Shown here piece after piece: positions 1-8,417 of a stretch of DNA of 38,311 nucleotides. Source of the DNA: Clostridia bacterium (lineage in GTDB: Bacteria > Bacillota > Clostridia > Christensenellales > CAG-917); contig JAQUST010000008.1 in the NCBI GenBank assembly GCA_028710495.1, positions 17,009-55,319 on the forward strand, given 5' to 3'. The stretch's first letter is position 1. Every line of letters starts with the position of its first letter. A program made the translations under genes and the position numbers. The notes under the pieces are model-generated. The model worked only from the letters and a program-made list of their open reading frames with translations, made no database searches and had not been told where the DNA came from.

Positions 1-3000
1 GTGCCGACTTCGCCAAGAGTTTTGGTGATCTTGATATCAGTAATTTTTGATAAATCAGAAGTTGCGCCAGCATATTGATATCCGCTGATGACGAGTTGGT
101 CGCCTTCAAATGAGAAATAAGCAAAGGTCGGAGCATCAAGTGTATTTGTCAAGGAGTTTGCAGTGTCAAACTTTGGATTGACATTTTCATTGTTGCCATA
201 TGTGTAATATTTCTCGCCCATTGTGCCGATTGTCATGTAGATTGTTCCGCCGTCTGCGTTGATTATATATCCGTTTTTGTCAACTGTAGAATCAACAATA
301 TTGCCGTTTTTGTCGACGACGCAAGTTGTTGTATAGGTGTGGTCGTGGCCAGCAAGAACAATATCGACTCCGTTTTCGGCAAAAAGTTTTGTAAGTTGTG
401 AGCGCATTGCAACTACTTCAATATCTCTTGAGTGAGAGCCTGCAGTGTAGAGACCTTTGTGCATCAAAACAATTGTCCATTTTGAAGTGTTTGCTTCAAG
501 ATCCGCTTGTAACCAGTCATATTGCGCAGTACCAAGTCCGTTTTTGTCTGCATCATTGGTGTTCAAAACTATAACATGTAGAGTGCCATAATCGAGTGAA
601 TAATAAAGCCCGTCTTCTGTCAGCTGTTCATCATTGACATTTTCTTCAAGTGAATAATTGAAGTAGTTGTTCAAAGCGTTTGAACCGTCTTCGTGGTTCC
701 CTGACGTAATAAACATTGAAGTATTGGCAAAATATTCAGACATTGTATCAAGTGCCCAACCCCATTGATAATAATTCTTTCCGTTGTCTGTCATATCGCC
801 GGCATTCAAAATAAAATCATAATTATTGATTTCTTCAGTTGAGGCAATCTTGTCAAAAACAGCTGATGATGCTTGATAATCAGCAAGAATTGAAGCTTGC
901 AAATCAGCTATTGCGAGGAAACTGAATGTGTCTTGGCTCGATGCAGGCGCAGTTGTCATAGTAAAATAGTCAAGTCCTGAATCAGAGAGAAGTGCAAATT
1001 CTTCATCTTTATAAGTACCATAAACTCGGTATTTATATGTAGTTCCTGTAGCAAGACCAGTGATTTTTATTGTATGATGATTTTTGTAGACTACATAGTT
1101 TGAAATATGGAGTGCGGAATTGTCTAGGTTGCCGTCTCTCATTCCTGCGGAATAGTAATATTCAACATCATTGACTTCATAAGTGATTTCAGTGTGTGTC
1201 AAGCAAAGAATTCCGAGGTCAATAAGAGGAACATATGCGGGCATTGTTGTTGTGAGCAGTGTCGCTGTGATACCGCTAGCAGTTGCAGAATTTGTGCGTG
1301 TTTCCCAACCGATTTTTCCTGGTTCGGTAAATGTTGTGTTGTATGTGATAGTTCCTTCAGGTGATGTTTCGACAGTCGCCACTAAATTATCATTTTCATC
1401 CAAAATTTCAAACTTAGTGAATATATCTTCATCAGTATAGTAGCTGAAAGTATAGGCTGATGTTGAATCAACTGTATCAAAGTTCGAAGTAATTTTTGAG
1501 GGAAGTCTACCGTTTTCTGTTGTTGCAGGATTGAAAAGCTCTGAAACAGTTTGTCCTTGGACATAAGTGTAGTAGATATCATCTTCCGGCAGATTTGAGG
1601 TGTGAACCACGGCGTATGAAGCATCTTTTACATAATTCTTTGCGTATTGAAGGAAATATGGAATTGAAAAATCACTTTGGTCTTCAACATCTTGAACAGT
1701 GTCAACACCAAAGGCAACAATAATATCTTTTACAATTCCGCCTGTGCCTGTGTAAAAACTTTCAACCATATATTTAGAAATGAAGTCTTCTGCAAACTCA
1801 ATAACTCCCATATCTCCCATATAAATTCCGAAAGTGTTTGCAAGCATTGAACTCAAAAAGCCTTGTGCAGTTTCCAAAATATTACCCAAACAGAAATTGT
1901 CAAGTGAAACCATATCATCTGTCAAAAGCGGTGAACCTTCTTCCATGAGGCTATTCAGAAGTTCGACTGCTGTTGAAAACAGCTCATTTGCGGAGGCGAT
2001 TTCAGATTCGGATAGATTCAAATCTGAAAAATCAAATTTATAAGCTAGCAAAGTTTTAAGAAGTGATGTGTCATCCAAAAGAATAGGATTGAGTAGTGAA
2101 TTGAACAATGATTCAACCATTGTACCGTCTTCGCAATTCAAAATTAAGTCTCTTAAAGCATATGCAAAATAGTAACGGTCAAATACAGCTTGGTCACTTC
2201 CGCTTGCTGGTTCTTCAGGGTTTAAAACTTGATTCAAGTTGGTAAATTCATTGCCAGTTGTATGGTTGAGCAAGATTTTCACAACTAAATTGCGGAAGCT
2301 TATTTTGTGACCATCCAAACCATAATCAGCATCAACGAAATCATCAACTACTGCATTCACCATAAGTAATAAACCAGGATTTTCATCAGTGCCAATGTAT
2401 TCAGTGCCGTTGTAGGTATAGGTCATTCCATTGAGCAATTGGTCAATCATTGAGTCTACAAGTTTGTATGTAACATCAGCGTAATCTCCAAACATACCGC
2501 CGAGCATATTGCGGAATGTGCCGTTGAAGAACGTCCCGAGTGAACCTCGCAACTCATCAATCATATCCATGCTTAGGAAATGTCCCAACATTCTTGAGAG
2601 CAACTGTGAATAAAGTTCCTCATCAATGTAATTATTGTATGTCATTGTTGAAAGGTCATGATAAAGATAACTGTAAAGGAAAAAGTCTGGATTTTCTGCA
2701 TATCTTGCAGCAAACTTTTCAGCATCGGTAGTAAGGCTTGATACATCTGTATCATGCCAAACAGCGGAAGTCAATGCAATGTTTGAAGTTTGTACTTCGG
2801 CAAGAGTTTGAAGTTCTGTTATGTTGGTATCAAGTTTTTCGGCAACGACATAATCAGTTCCGTCATAATAATAATCGCGGTTAATTTCAATATGTCTTGA
2901 TGGGGCAGAGTAGCTTACAGTTGAGCCAGTTTCAAAGTCATAAAGCACATTGCCTTCAGCATCAACATAACTTGCTATATCGCTTGAATGCATATGACCC

Positions 3001-4559
3001 GATAAAGTGTAGCGTACACCAATTTGTAGCAAATACTTTGTGACATATTCCCAGTTGTAGATTGTGAAATCTTTCAATAAATCATCTTCTTTGTCAAAGT
3101 GTGGAAGAATGTTGTGGTGGCAGGCGAAAACTATTGTTTCATCTGTTCCATCAAAGCCGCTGTTGTTTGTTGAAAAAGTGCTTCCTTCTCCATCGATGAC
3201 ATCATTTTTGAGCCAGTCTAAAAATTCTTCCGTAATTTTCCCGCCGGTAATATGATCCATACCGGTATTATAATAAACAACATTTCCTGCTGTTATTGCA
3301 GATTTAATAACTGTTTGGTCTTCTGCAAGCAATTCATATGTGTTTGTGACTTCGTTAAATGTATAAAGATTTTTACTGCTCAGAATTTGCTCTGAATTTG
3401 CAACAATAGGAACAAGACTTGTAGTGACTACTCTGTCAGATGAATCGCACATAATTATGCTGTAGCCTGTGGAGGCCGTGTCAACTTCACCGACTTTTCC
3501 GCTCATAATTTCGATTGCGTAACTTAAAATATTATTTTTGCTTGAAATACTACTGTATTGTGAAAGCAAATATGCATAGTACTCTTCTTCAGTTTCAAAA
3601 TCGCCAATTTCCGCATTTGCAATATTTTGAAGAGCATCACAGTAATAACTAATTTTTAGATTATCAGCGGTGGTGGAGTAAACATATTCTCCAGTCAAGC
3701 TGCCATACCAGTAATTAAGATCTGTAAGACCTGTGTTCAAATATGTAGATGAGCCAAATTTTACTTGTGCGCGAAGAACATTATTCAAAATTCCTTCGTC
3801 AATATCTGGAAAACCAAGTCCTGCAAAAATCATTGCAAAAAGTCTTGTATCTGCAGTATCTGCAAGGTAGCTAGAACCATCAAGAATTCCGTTGTCACGG
3901 ATGTTGTCATATAAACTGGCTGAACCGTTGTATAGGTCGTGATTCCCTGGGAAAGCAAAAACCTGAAAATTTTCAAATGGCGTTTTTGTTCCTTCATCAG
4001 TGTATGAAATCAAACGCATTTTATTTTGCATATATCTGAAAGCGTTGGCAACGTCAATCAAAGCAACACGCTCAGAATTTTTTGTTAAATCACCTGTCAA
4101 AAGTACATAATCGGGGACTGCATCCAAAGCTTCACGCGCCGCATCTTCATTTTCTGTTCCGAGAGCTTCTTCAAGCGCTGAAACTTTTTCTTCTGCAAGA
4201 CTTATTATGTTTTGAATAATAGCATTCAAAATTGCGCCGCTCTCTGTGATAAGTTTTGTATCTCCAGTTGTGGAGTCATAAAAATCTGATAATAAATATA
4301 GCTCGGAAGTTTTATCGATATAATCAATGTTGTTGCCTTCCTCATCTGTTGTGTAAGCATAACAGTATTCTAGAGGGAAGTAGTGCGTATCGCTTATGTG
4401 TGCGATAGTGATTGTTTCGCTTGAGCCTACTTCAAGTTCAGATGCTGCAAATGCAGTGCCGTCAATCAGTGTCATACTGCCGATTGAGAAGCATACTGTC
4501 AATATAAGCACTGCAATAAGCAGAAGTGGCAAGCGCTTAGAAAATGTGTTTGATTTCAT
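1..4559 (-). CDS. Exported protein with two metallophosphoesterase domains (partial, C-terminus beyond window)
   Basis: This frame is open from an ATG at 4559 to the left edge (about 1519 codons, no stop), so the ORF track missed it. GGAGGA lies 5-10 nt upstream of the ATG. Residues 1-40 form a signal peptide (KRLPLLLIAVLILTVCFS, then TAFAAS). Domain 1 has a full calcineurin-like metal-site set: SDTHY (about 57), GDLTKN (155), GNHDLY (205), CHHNILPH (480), GHMH (521). The middle, about 560-1100, is helical-looking and unassigned. Domain 2 resembles purple acid phosphatases: a fibronectin-III-like N-domain (about 1125-1190), then ADLQ (1218), GDMTDNG (1254), GNHED (1285), MHKGLY (1367), GHDHTY (1405). 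Members of this fold hydrolyse phosphomonoesters, phosphodiesters or nucleotides; the substrate here is unknown. It probably acts outside the membrane. It diverges from the orphan gene at 4698. Confidence 0.85.
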   Translation of the reverse strand, partial: MKSNTFSKRLPLLLIAVLILTVCFSIGSMTLIDGTAFAASELEVGSSETITIAHISDTHYFPLEYCYAYTTDEEGNNIDYIDKTSELYLLSDFYDSTTGDTKLITESGAILNAIIQNIISLAEEKVSALEEALGTENEDAAREALDAVPDYVLLTGDLTKNSERVALIDVANAFRYMQNKMRLISYTDEGTKTPFENFQVFAFPGNHDLYNGSASLYDNIRDNGILDGSSYLADTADTRLFAMIFAGLGFPDIDEGILNNVLRAQVKFGSSTYLNTGLTDLNYWYGSLTGEYVYSTTADNLKISYYCDALQNIANAEIGDFETEEEYYAYLLSQYSSISSKNNILSYAIEIMSGKVGEVDTASTGYSIIMCDSSDRVVTTSLVPIVANSEQILSSKNLYTFNEVTNTYELLAEDQTVIKSAITAGNVVYYNTGMDHITGGKITEEFLDWLKNDVIDGEGSTFSTNNSGFDGTDETIVFACHHNILPHFDKEDDLLKDFTIYNWEYVTKYLLQIGVRYTLSGHMHSSDIASYVDAEGNVLYDFETGSTVSYSAPSRHIEINRDYYYDGTDYVVAEKLDTNITELQTLAEVQTSNIALTSAVWHDTDVSSLTTDAEKFAARYAENPDFFLYSYLYHDLSTMTYNNYIDEELYSQLLSRMLGHFLSMDMIDELRGSLGTFFNGTFRNMLGGMFGDYADVTYKLVDSMIDQLLNGMTYTYNGTEYIGTDENPGLLLMVNAVVDDFVDADYGLDGHKISFRNLVVKILLNHTTGNEFTNLNQVLNPEEPASGSDQAVFDRYYFAYALRDLILNCEDGTMVESLFNSLLNPILLDDTSLLKTLLAYKFDFSDLNLSESEIASANELFSTAVELLNSLMEEGSPLLTDDMVSLDNFCLGNILETAQGFLSSMLANTFGIYMGDMGVIEFAEDFISKYMVESFYTGTGGIVKDIIVAFGVDTVQDVEDQSDFSIPYFLQYAKNYVKDASYAVVHTSNLPEDDIYYTYVQGQTVSELFNPATTENGRLPSKITSNFDTVDSTSAYTFSYYTDEDIFTKFEILDENDNLVATVETSPEGTITYNTTFTEPGKIGWETRTNSATASGITATLLTTTMPAYVPLIDLGILCLTHTEITYEVNDVEYYYSAGMRDGNLDNSALHISNYVVYKNHHTIKITGLATGTTYKYRVYGTYKDEEFALLSDSGLDYFTMTTAPASSQDTFSFLAIADLQASILADYQASSAVFDKIASTEEINNYDFILNAGDMTDNGKNYYQWGWALDTMSEYFANTSMFITSGNHEDGSNALNNYFNYSLEENVNDEQLTEDGLYYSLDYGTLHVIVLNTNDADKNGLGTAQYDWLQADLEANTSKWTIVLMHKGLYTAGSHSRDIEVVAMRSQLTKLFAENGVDIVLAGHDHTYTTTCVVDKNGNIVDSTVDKNGYIINADGGTIYMTIGTMGEKYYTYGNNENVNPKFDTANSLTNTLDAPTFAYFSFEGDQLVISGYQYAGATSDLSKITDIKITKTLGEVG

Positions 4560-4592
4560 AATGTCCTCCATATATATAGATAAGTAAGTATA

Positions 4593-4621
4593 AGTATAAG
4601 ATATATCAATAAAATTTGCAA
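4593..4621 (-). promoter_or_regulatory. SigA-type promoter of the double phosphoesterase gene
   Basis: Read on the minus strand: TTGCAA, 17-nt spacer, TATACT. The predicted start near 4586 leaves a leader of about 26 nt carrying GGAGGA. The -10 is embedded in short AGTATA repeats, so one-turn alternatives exist. Confidence 0.6.
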
Positions 4622-4652
4622 GAGTTAATCAACGCTAATTTTTTAAATAATG

Positions 4653-4681
4653 TTGATTTTTTTTCAAAATAATTGTAATAT
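4653..4681 (+). promoter_or_regulatory. Candidate promoter of the orphan membrane protein gene
   Basis: TTGATT, 17-nt spacer, TAATAT. The predicted transcript start is only about 10 nt before the ATG at 4698, so the leader would be very short and its AAAGGG partly lost. An upstream start is possible. Confidence 0.35.
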
Positions 4682-4697
4682 ATTCAAAGGGTAATTT

Positions 4698-5999
4698 ATG
4701 CAAAATAATACAACAGAAAAAAATCAGGAGAAAGTATTCAATAAGCACATTTCTCTTGTTCACAATAATTCTCCGAAAGCAGCTTTCAAAACTTGGCAAG
4801 ACTGGCAGAAAATTATTGCTTGGTGCACATTGGTTGTTGTTTTATGCACCAGCTTCTTGATATGGAAACAGGAAAAATGGAATAGCGTGACTCCTTCGCA
4901 TGGATTTACATATCTAGGAATACGACCTGGCTTGACAATGACACAAAATTTAATTGGCGATATTGTTTTTGAAGAGGATGGAGTCACAAGCGAACGAATT
5001 GTTTTTGATGAGGCATTGGCAGAATCTGAAAGCGCAGAAGAAAAAATTCTTTTAGCTCTAAAATTGTATGAAATTGGCAATCTTTCAATGGTGACTTCAC
5101 CATATTCCGGAATTTATTCAGTTGGAAGCAGTGATAGTGTTTTGTTAGGTCAAACACTTCCGTTGCAATTGCAAACTATTGAAATCCGTGATAACACAAC
5201 GGCAGAATACTATCGTGCAAAATATCAAATTTTGAAACCTGGCACCGAACTTGATCCGATTGTTTTGGCTATGGGTTCGCAAGCGGAAAATGTTGAAAGG
5301 AAGTATTATAAGGCGGGCAATTCAGCAGTTACTTATCAGCGTACAAACAAAATTTATCAAAATCAAAGTGGGATGTTGATTGGAGACTGGTCACAACTTG
5401 CAACTGTCAGTGAGGATAGACTTGAAACTATGACACTTCCTGCACCATATACTTCAGCGGGATTTATCGGAGATGAAGGCGCGAATATCCCCAGTGTTCA
5501 ATCAACTGGTCTTTGCTATAAACTTGTTGATGGAACAAATACTTATGTTCCGCGTTACAATGACAGCTTTGACCAAAATATCGGCTATGAAAAAACTGAT
5601 CAGCATCTTTCGTATGTTCTTGACAATGTGGCGTTACAAACCATAAAAAGTGCATCTGTGGAGTACAACGAAACGACTGGAGTTTATATTGTTTCTATGG
5701 TTGCGAACACAATTACCAATTTCTATACTTGCGCTGAAACTCGCTGGTCATTGGCCGATTCAAGCGCGACAGGTGATAAAAATGCAAATTTTACCAAGTT
5801 AGAAGTCAAATTTGAGCTTTGGGACAACGGTTATTTCAAAAAATGGGAAATGTGGGAAGACTGGTTGGCAGCAAATGCACAACCTATGCCAAATTTATTT
5901 ATCGGAGAAATGAGCGCAGTGCAGTATTATTGTGAAGAATTCACTTACAATTCTGAAGATTGCGACTTGTCGCGATTTGATTTTTGGAGTGCGAATTAA
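4698..5999 (+). CDS. Hypothetical single-pass membrane protein
   Basis: The protein has 433 residues and I do not recognise a family. A short, charged, Asn/Lys-rich N-terminus (about 1-36) precedes one hydrophobic helix (about 38-56, IIAWCTLVVVLCTSFLIW). The remaining 375 residues are rich in Thr, Tyr and acidic residues and look like a soluble extracytoplasmic domain, ending in FDFWSAN. By the positive-inside rule the topology should be N-in/C-out. Five Cys lie in the outer part. The start has only a weak AAAGGG ribosome site, but the reading frame is long and clean. It is divergent from the exported phosphoesterase gene with 138 bp between starts, which may mean shared control, though that is inference. 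Confidence 0.75.
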   Translation: MQNNTTEKNQEKVFNKHISLVHNNSPKAAFKTWQDWQKIIAWCTLVVVLCTSFLIWKQEKWNSVTPSHGFTYLGIRPGLTMTQNLIGDIVFEEDGVTSERIVFDEALAESESAEEKILLALKLYEIGNLSMVTSPYSGIYSVGSSDSVLLGQTLPLQLQTIEIRDNTTAEYYRAKYQILKPGTELDPIVLAMGSQAENVERKYYKAGNSAVTYQRTNKIYQNQSGMLIGDWSQLATVSEDRLETMTLPAPYTSAGFIGDEGANIPSVQSTGLCYKLVDGTNTYVPRYNDSFDQNIGYEKTDQHLSYVLDNVALQTIKSASVEYNETTGVYIVSMVANTITNFYTCAETRWSLADSSATGDKNANFTKLEVKFELWDNGYFKKWEMWEDWLAANAQPMPNLFIGEMSAVQYYCEEFTYNSEDCDLSRFDFWSAN

Positions 6000-6065
6000 C
6001 ATAATTTTATAAAATATTATTTGAAAACTTTCTATTCTATTTCAAAATATGATAATCTCTGCGGA

Positions 6066-6112
6066 AGCACCTTGTATGAGTGCTCGAAAAAAGATTGATT
6101 TTTTCTTTTCAA
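6066..6112 (+). terminator. Possible terminator after the orphan membrane protein
   Basis: Two adjacent hairpins: AGCAC/GTGCT with a 9-nt loop, then GAAAAAA/TTTTTTC (7 bp, loop GATTGA), followed by TTTTC. The AT-rich stem makes this a weak call. Confidence 0.35.
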
Positions 6113-6153
6113 CATAAATGAAACATTAAAAAAAAGTAGTATATATGCTTCTT

Positions 6154-6436
6154 CAATTCCGTAAACTAGCGCGAGCTAAGACAAAATCTTTGATTTTGCT
6201 TCCCCAAATAATTGGAAAATAAAAAAAGAAGCACATGTGCTTCTTCTTCAATTCCGTAAACTAGCGCGAGCTAAGACAAAATCTTTGATTTTGCTTCCCC
6301 AAATTATTGAAAAATAAAAAAAGAAGCACATGTGCTTCTTCTTCAATTCCGTAAACTAGCGCGAGCTAAGACAAAATCTTTGATTTTGCTTCCCCAAATT
6401 ATTGAAAAATAAAAAAAGAAGCACATGTGCTTCTTC
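6154..6436 (-). repeat. Three tandem copies of a 95-bp unit
   Basis: The CAATTCC landmark recurs at 6154, 6249 and 6344, a period of exactly 95 bp with only a few substitutions; the third copy is cut short at about 6436. Each unit holds a 20-nt perfect palindrome AAGAAGCACATGTGCTTCTT beside an A-run (first and second palindromes at about 6226 and 6321), a small TAGC-GCGA-GCTA stem-loop and CAAAATC/GATTTTG inverted arms. On the minus strand the unit reads as a coding-like tail, GSKIKDFVLARASLRN then stop, just before the palindrome. The array starts at the 3' end of tRNA-Glu, so each unit contains a copy of that gene's terminator. Confidence 0.9.
6411..6436 (-). terminator. Intrinsic terminator of tRNA-Glu
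   Basis: The palindrome AAGAAGCACATGTGCTTCTT is followed on the minus strand by seven T. It lies 16 nt past the tRNA CCA end and is also the boundary element of the 95-bp repeats. Confidence 0.75.
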
Positions 6437-6451
6437 ACTACTTCTTAATTT

Positions 6452-6526
6452 TGGTACCCCCGTGGGGAATCGAACCCCAGATTCCGCCGTGAGAGGGCGA
6501 CGTCTTAACCGCTTGACCACGAGGGC
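6452..6526 (-). tRNA. tRNA-Glu (anticodon CTC)
   Basis: A 75-nt cloverleaf with encoded CCA: acceptor GCCCTCG/CGGGGGT, D-arm GTC-AAGCGGTTAA-GAC, anticodon stem TCGCC/GGCGG with loop CTCTCAC, and T-arm TGGGG-TTCGATT-CCCCA. The D and anticodon arms closely resemble Firmicutes tRNA-Glu. The anticodon is on the + strand at 6491-6493 (gag). C34 restricts it to GAG codons. The gene stands alone with its own promoter and terminator. Confidence 0.95.
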
Positions 6527-6553
6527 ATATAATAAATCATTTAGGCAAGACGG

Positions 6554-6582
6554 ATTATATCATAGAAAAAATATTTGCACAA
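6554..6582 (-). promoter_or_regulatory. Promoter of tRNA-Glu
   Basis: Minus strand: TTGTGC, 17-nt spacer, TATAAT with an extended TGA upstream. The predicted start near 6547 gives a leader of about 20 nt. Confidence 0.75.
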
Positions 6583-6620
6583 GCAAAATGAATTATATTT
6601 TTTCATTCAATAAAAATAGC

Positions 6621-6814
6621 AAAAAAAATCCCGCGCATCCGTGTGAGTGAAAATTTTTAAACCTGCATTTGCAGGGTGGGTTTATGGCTATCGGTTATCG
6701 CTGTCTTCCACTGATTATCTGAGGCCTGACATTAAATTCCGAACACGCCATCCCGTATTAAAAATTTGTGGTTCAAAATGTATCACCATCACGAGAATAG
6801 CAGGATTTTTTTTC
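6621..6814 (-). ncRNA. ssrS: Probable structured small RNA, 6S-like
   Basis: About 194 nt with no credible ORF, its own promoter and a closing eight-U tract. The two ends pair in a long imperfect stem (5' TCCTGC...GTGATGGTGA with 3' TCACTCACACGG...GCGGGA). Inside, the 3' side carries a CCTGC-AAAT-GCAGG hairpin, and AAATTTTTAA can pair with TTAAAAATTT. An inner rod follows (GGGATGGC/GCCAT..CCC, TCGG/CCGA, TGTC/GACA). A rod with a closing stem, an open centre and a small hairpin on its 3' side matches the known architecture and length of 6S RNA, which binds sigma70/SigA polymerase. The identity rests on shape, not recognised sequence; another structured RNA remains possible. Confidence 0.5.
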
Positions 6815-6820
6815 AATTAC

Positions 6821-6849
6821 ATACTAACATAAAGCAAATAATATTACAA
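6821..6849 (-). promoter_or_regulatory. Promoter of the 6S-like RNA
   Basis: Minus strand: TTGTAA, 17-nt spacer, TAGTAT. The predicted start (6813-6814) falls just before the 5' arm of the long stem, which supports transcription on this strand. Confidence 0.6.
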
Positions 6850-6910
6850 GTCTTGATTTTTTTGAGTGTTTGTGTTACACTATATTATAGTTTTGATTTA
6901 GGAGGAATTT

Positions 6911-8044
6911 ATGCAAGAAAATCCGAACATTGAGGTTATCCAAGATTTGGATAACATTCCAACACTCAATAAACCGATAACAAGAAACACTAAAACATTT
7001 TTTGCTTCTATTTGGTTTATTCTTATTTTTGGAACGCTTCTTACGCTCGCATCGTTTTTTGACCTTCAAATAAGCAAAATTATGACCGCAGGAACTTTAC
7101 CTGACGGGCAGTATTTTTCAACAAATCAGTTTGGATTATTTTTTGAAACAATTGGCAGCGCACCGATTTGGATTATGAGTGCAATAGCTACCACGATTTT
7201 TTTCTGGAATGTAGTTCGCGAACTTAAACATGGAATTAAAATTCCAGTTGCTATTTTGCTTGCAATTCTTGTTGTCGCAATTCTTTATTTCTTCTTTTCT
7301 GACATATTCAAGTATGTTCTTGAAAAGGTCGATGCAAAAGAATATGCGGATACAATTTATGTTATGGCAATAAAAATCTTGCTTGCTACAATATTTGGCG
7401 GAATGTTGATTTTGCTTTGGAAGAATATCAAGCCGGAAACAACGAAAATTTTGATAAAGTGGGCTATCGTTATTCTTTGTGTCGCAGCCTTCTATCTTCT
7501 TATCAATTTTTTGAAAGGACCTATTGGCAGAGTCAGATTTAGAGCAATGAATGCAATTGGTGACAATGTTGCTTATGCAAACTTCACAAACTGGTGGGTT
7601 ATCAATGGTGACCGTGCAATCTTTGGTTTGCCATCGGATGCCTGCAAGTCTTTCCCGTCAGGGCATACTTTCTCTGCGGGAGTCATCTACACACTTATTT
7701 GCTTGCCACATCTCATTCCATCAATGAACAAACTTTGGACAAAGATTGCGATTTGGTCAGGCTGTATTGTTTATACAGGTGCTGTTGCTATAAGTCGTAT
7801 TGTTGTTGGAGCACATTTTTTCTCCGATGTCCTGTTCGGAGGAACAATAGCTTTTCTTGCAACAATTTTGTTCCGTGAAATTTTTGTAGACAAATGTGCT
7901 CATTTTATCGCATTAAAAGAATTATCATTCAAAAGTAAAGCTAAAAAATTTGCGCCTACTGAAGCAGAGAGAAAGGAATGCAGTGACATTGCAAAAGAAG
8001 AAAAACAAGATCTCAAGCAGGCTGCAAAGGATTTAAAAAAGTAG
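6911..8044 (+). CDS. PAP2-family membrane phosphatase
   Basis: The protein has 377 residues. TAGGAGGAATTT precedes the ATG. Several hydrophobic segments (about 34-52, 78-98, 110-135, 147-167, 183-200, 250-345) hold the three PAP2 signature motifs: C1 KGPIGRVRF (about 202), C2 SFPSGHT (about 246-253) and C3 SRIVVGAHFFSD (about 297-308). The catalytic His residues of C2 and C3 and the C3 Asp are present. C1 ends in RF where the family usually has RP. PAP2 enzymes remove phosphate from lipid phosphates such as phosphatidate, PG-phosphate or undecaprenyl diphosphate on the outer membrane face. Which lipid is used cannot be told. The tail from about 345 is Lys/Glu-rich and cytoplasmic. A strong terminator follows, so it is monocistronic. 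Confidence 0.85.
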   Translation: MQENPNIEVIQDLDNIPTLNKPITRNTKTFFASIWFILIFGTLLTLASFFDLQISKIMTAGTLPDGQYFSTNQFGLFFETIGSAPIWIMSAIATTIFFWNVVRELKHGIKIPVAILLAILVVAILYFFFSDIFKYVLEKVDAKEYADTIYVMAIKILLATIFGGMLILLWKNIKPETTKILIKWAIVILCVAAFYLLINFLKGPIGRVRFRAMNAIGDNVAYANFTNWWVINGDRAIFGLPSDACKSFPSGHTFSAGVIYTLICLPHLIPSMNKLWTKIAIWSGCIVYTGAVAISRIVVGAHFFSDVLFGGTIAFLATILFREIFVDKCAHFIALKELSFKSKAKKFAPTEAERKECSDIAKEEKQDLKQAAKDLKK

Positions 8045-8061
8045 TTTTCTATAAAGCAAAC

Positions 8062-8090
8062 AAAAAAGAGCGCTCAAGCGTTCTTTTTTT
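8062..8090 (+). terminator. Terminator after the PAP2 gene
   Basis: Stem AGAGCGC/GCGTTCT (one G-U pair), loop TCAA, then seven T, 20 nt after the stop codon. Confidence 0.8.
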
Positions 8091-8262
8091 ATAAAAAATA
8101 TTTTGATAAAAATAGTTTTGTTGATATATATTATATATTTTTTCGGCGTAGAAATAGTATAAAGCATAATTAGTGTAAAAATGATAAGTAAGTTGTATTT
8201 TAATAATTTAAAGATTAAAAACTGCAAAATTGCGAATTTGCTTTTCAAATTATGCAAAACAA

Positions 8263-8291
8263 TTGATTTATAATTCGGTATTTGTTATAAT
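8263..8291 (+). promoter_or_regulatory. Promoter of tRNA-Thr
   Basis: TTGATT, 17-nt spacer, TATAAT with an extended TGT upstream. The start near 8298 gives a 12-nt leader. Confidence 0.8.
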
Positions 8292-8309
8292 GCAAAAGCT
8301 ATAAATATT

Positions 8310-8385
8310 GCTGGAGTAGCTCAGATGGTAGAGCGATTCACTCGTAATGAATAGGTCAAGGGTTCGATTCCCTTCTTCAGCTCCA
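8310..8385 (+). tRNA. tRNA-Thr (anticodon CGT)
   Basis: A 76-nt cloverleaf with encoded CCA: acceptor GCTGGAG/CTTCAGC, D-arm GCTC-AGATGGTA-GAGC, anticodon stem ATTCA/TGAAT with loop CTCGTAA, T-arm AAGGG-TTCGATT-CCCTT, discriminator T. C34 restricts it to ACG codons. It is a single-gene unit between its own promoter and terminator. Confidence 0.96.
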
Positions 8386-8417
8386 AAAAAAGAAAGCATA
8401 TTGTGCTTTCTTTTTTT
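8386..8417 (+). terminator. Terminator of tRNA-Thr
   Basis: A-rich arm then GAAAGCA-tattg-TGCTTTC and seven T, directly abutting the CCA end. Confidence 0.85.

Noticed and set aside
1183-4587. Plus-strand ORFs of 60-85 aa in the first 4.6 kb
   Set aside because: All lie antisense within the long open phosphoesterase frame and lack ribosome sites.
4760-5080. ORF of 106 aa (-)
   Set aside because: Shadow of the orphan membrane protein gene; low-complexity composition and no ribosome site.
6154-6436. CRISPR array
   Set aside because: Units are contiguous and almost identical over all 95 bp, with no alternating unique spacers and no cas genes nearby.
6402-6650. ORF of 82 aa (+)
   Set aside because: Its NRTPDSAVRGRRLNRLTTRAY part is the antisense reading of tRNA-Glu.
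6647-6832. ORF of 61 aa (+)
   Set aside because: It covers the 6S-like RNA in antisense, with no ribosome site or recognisable protein.
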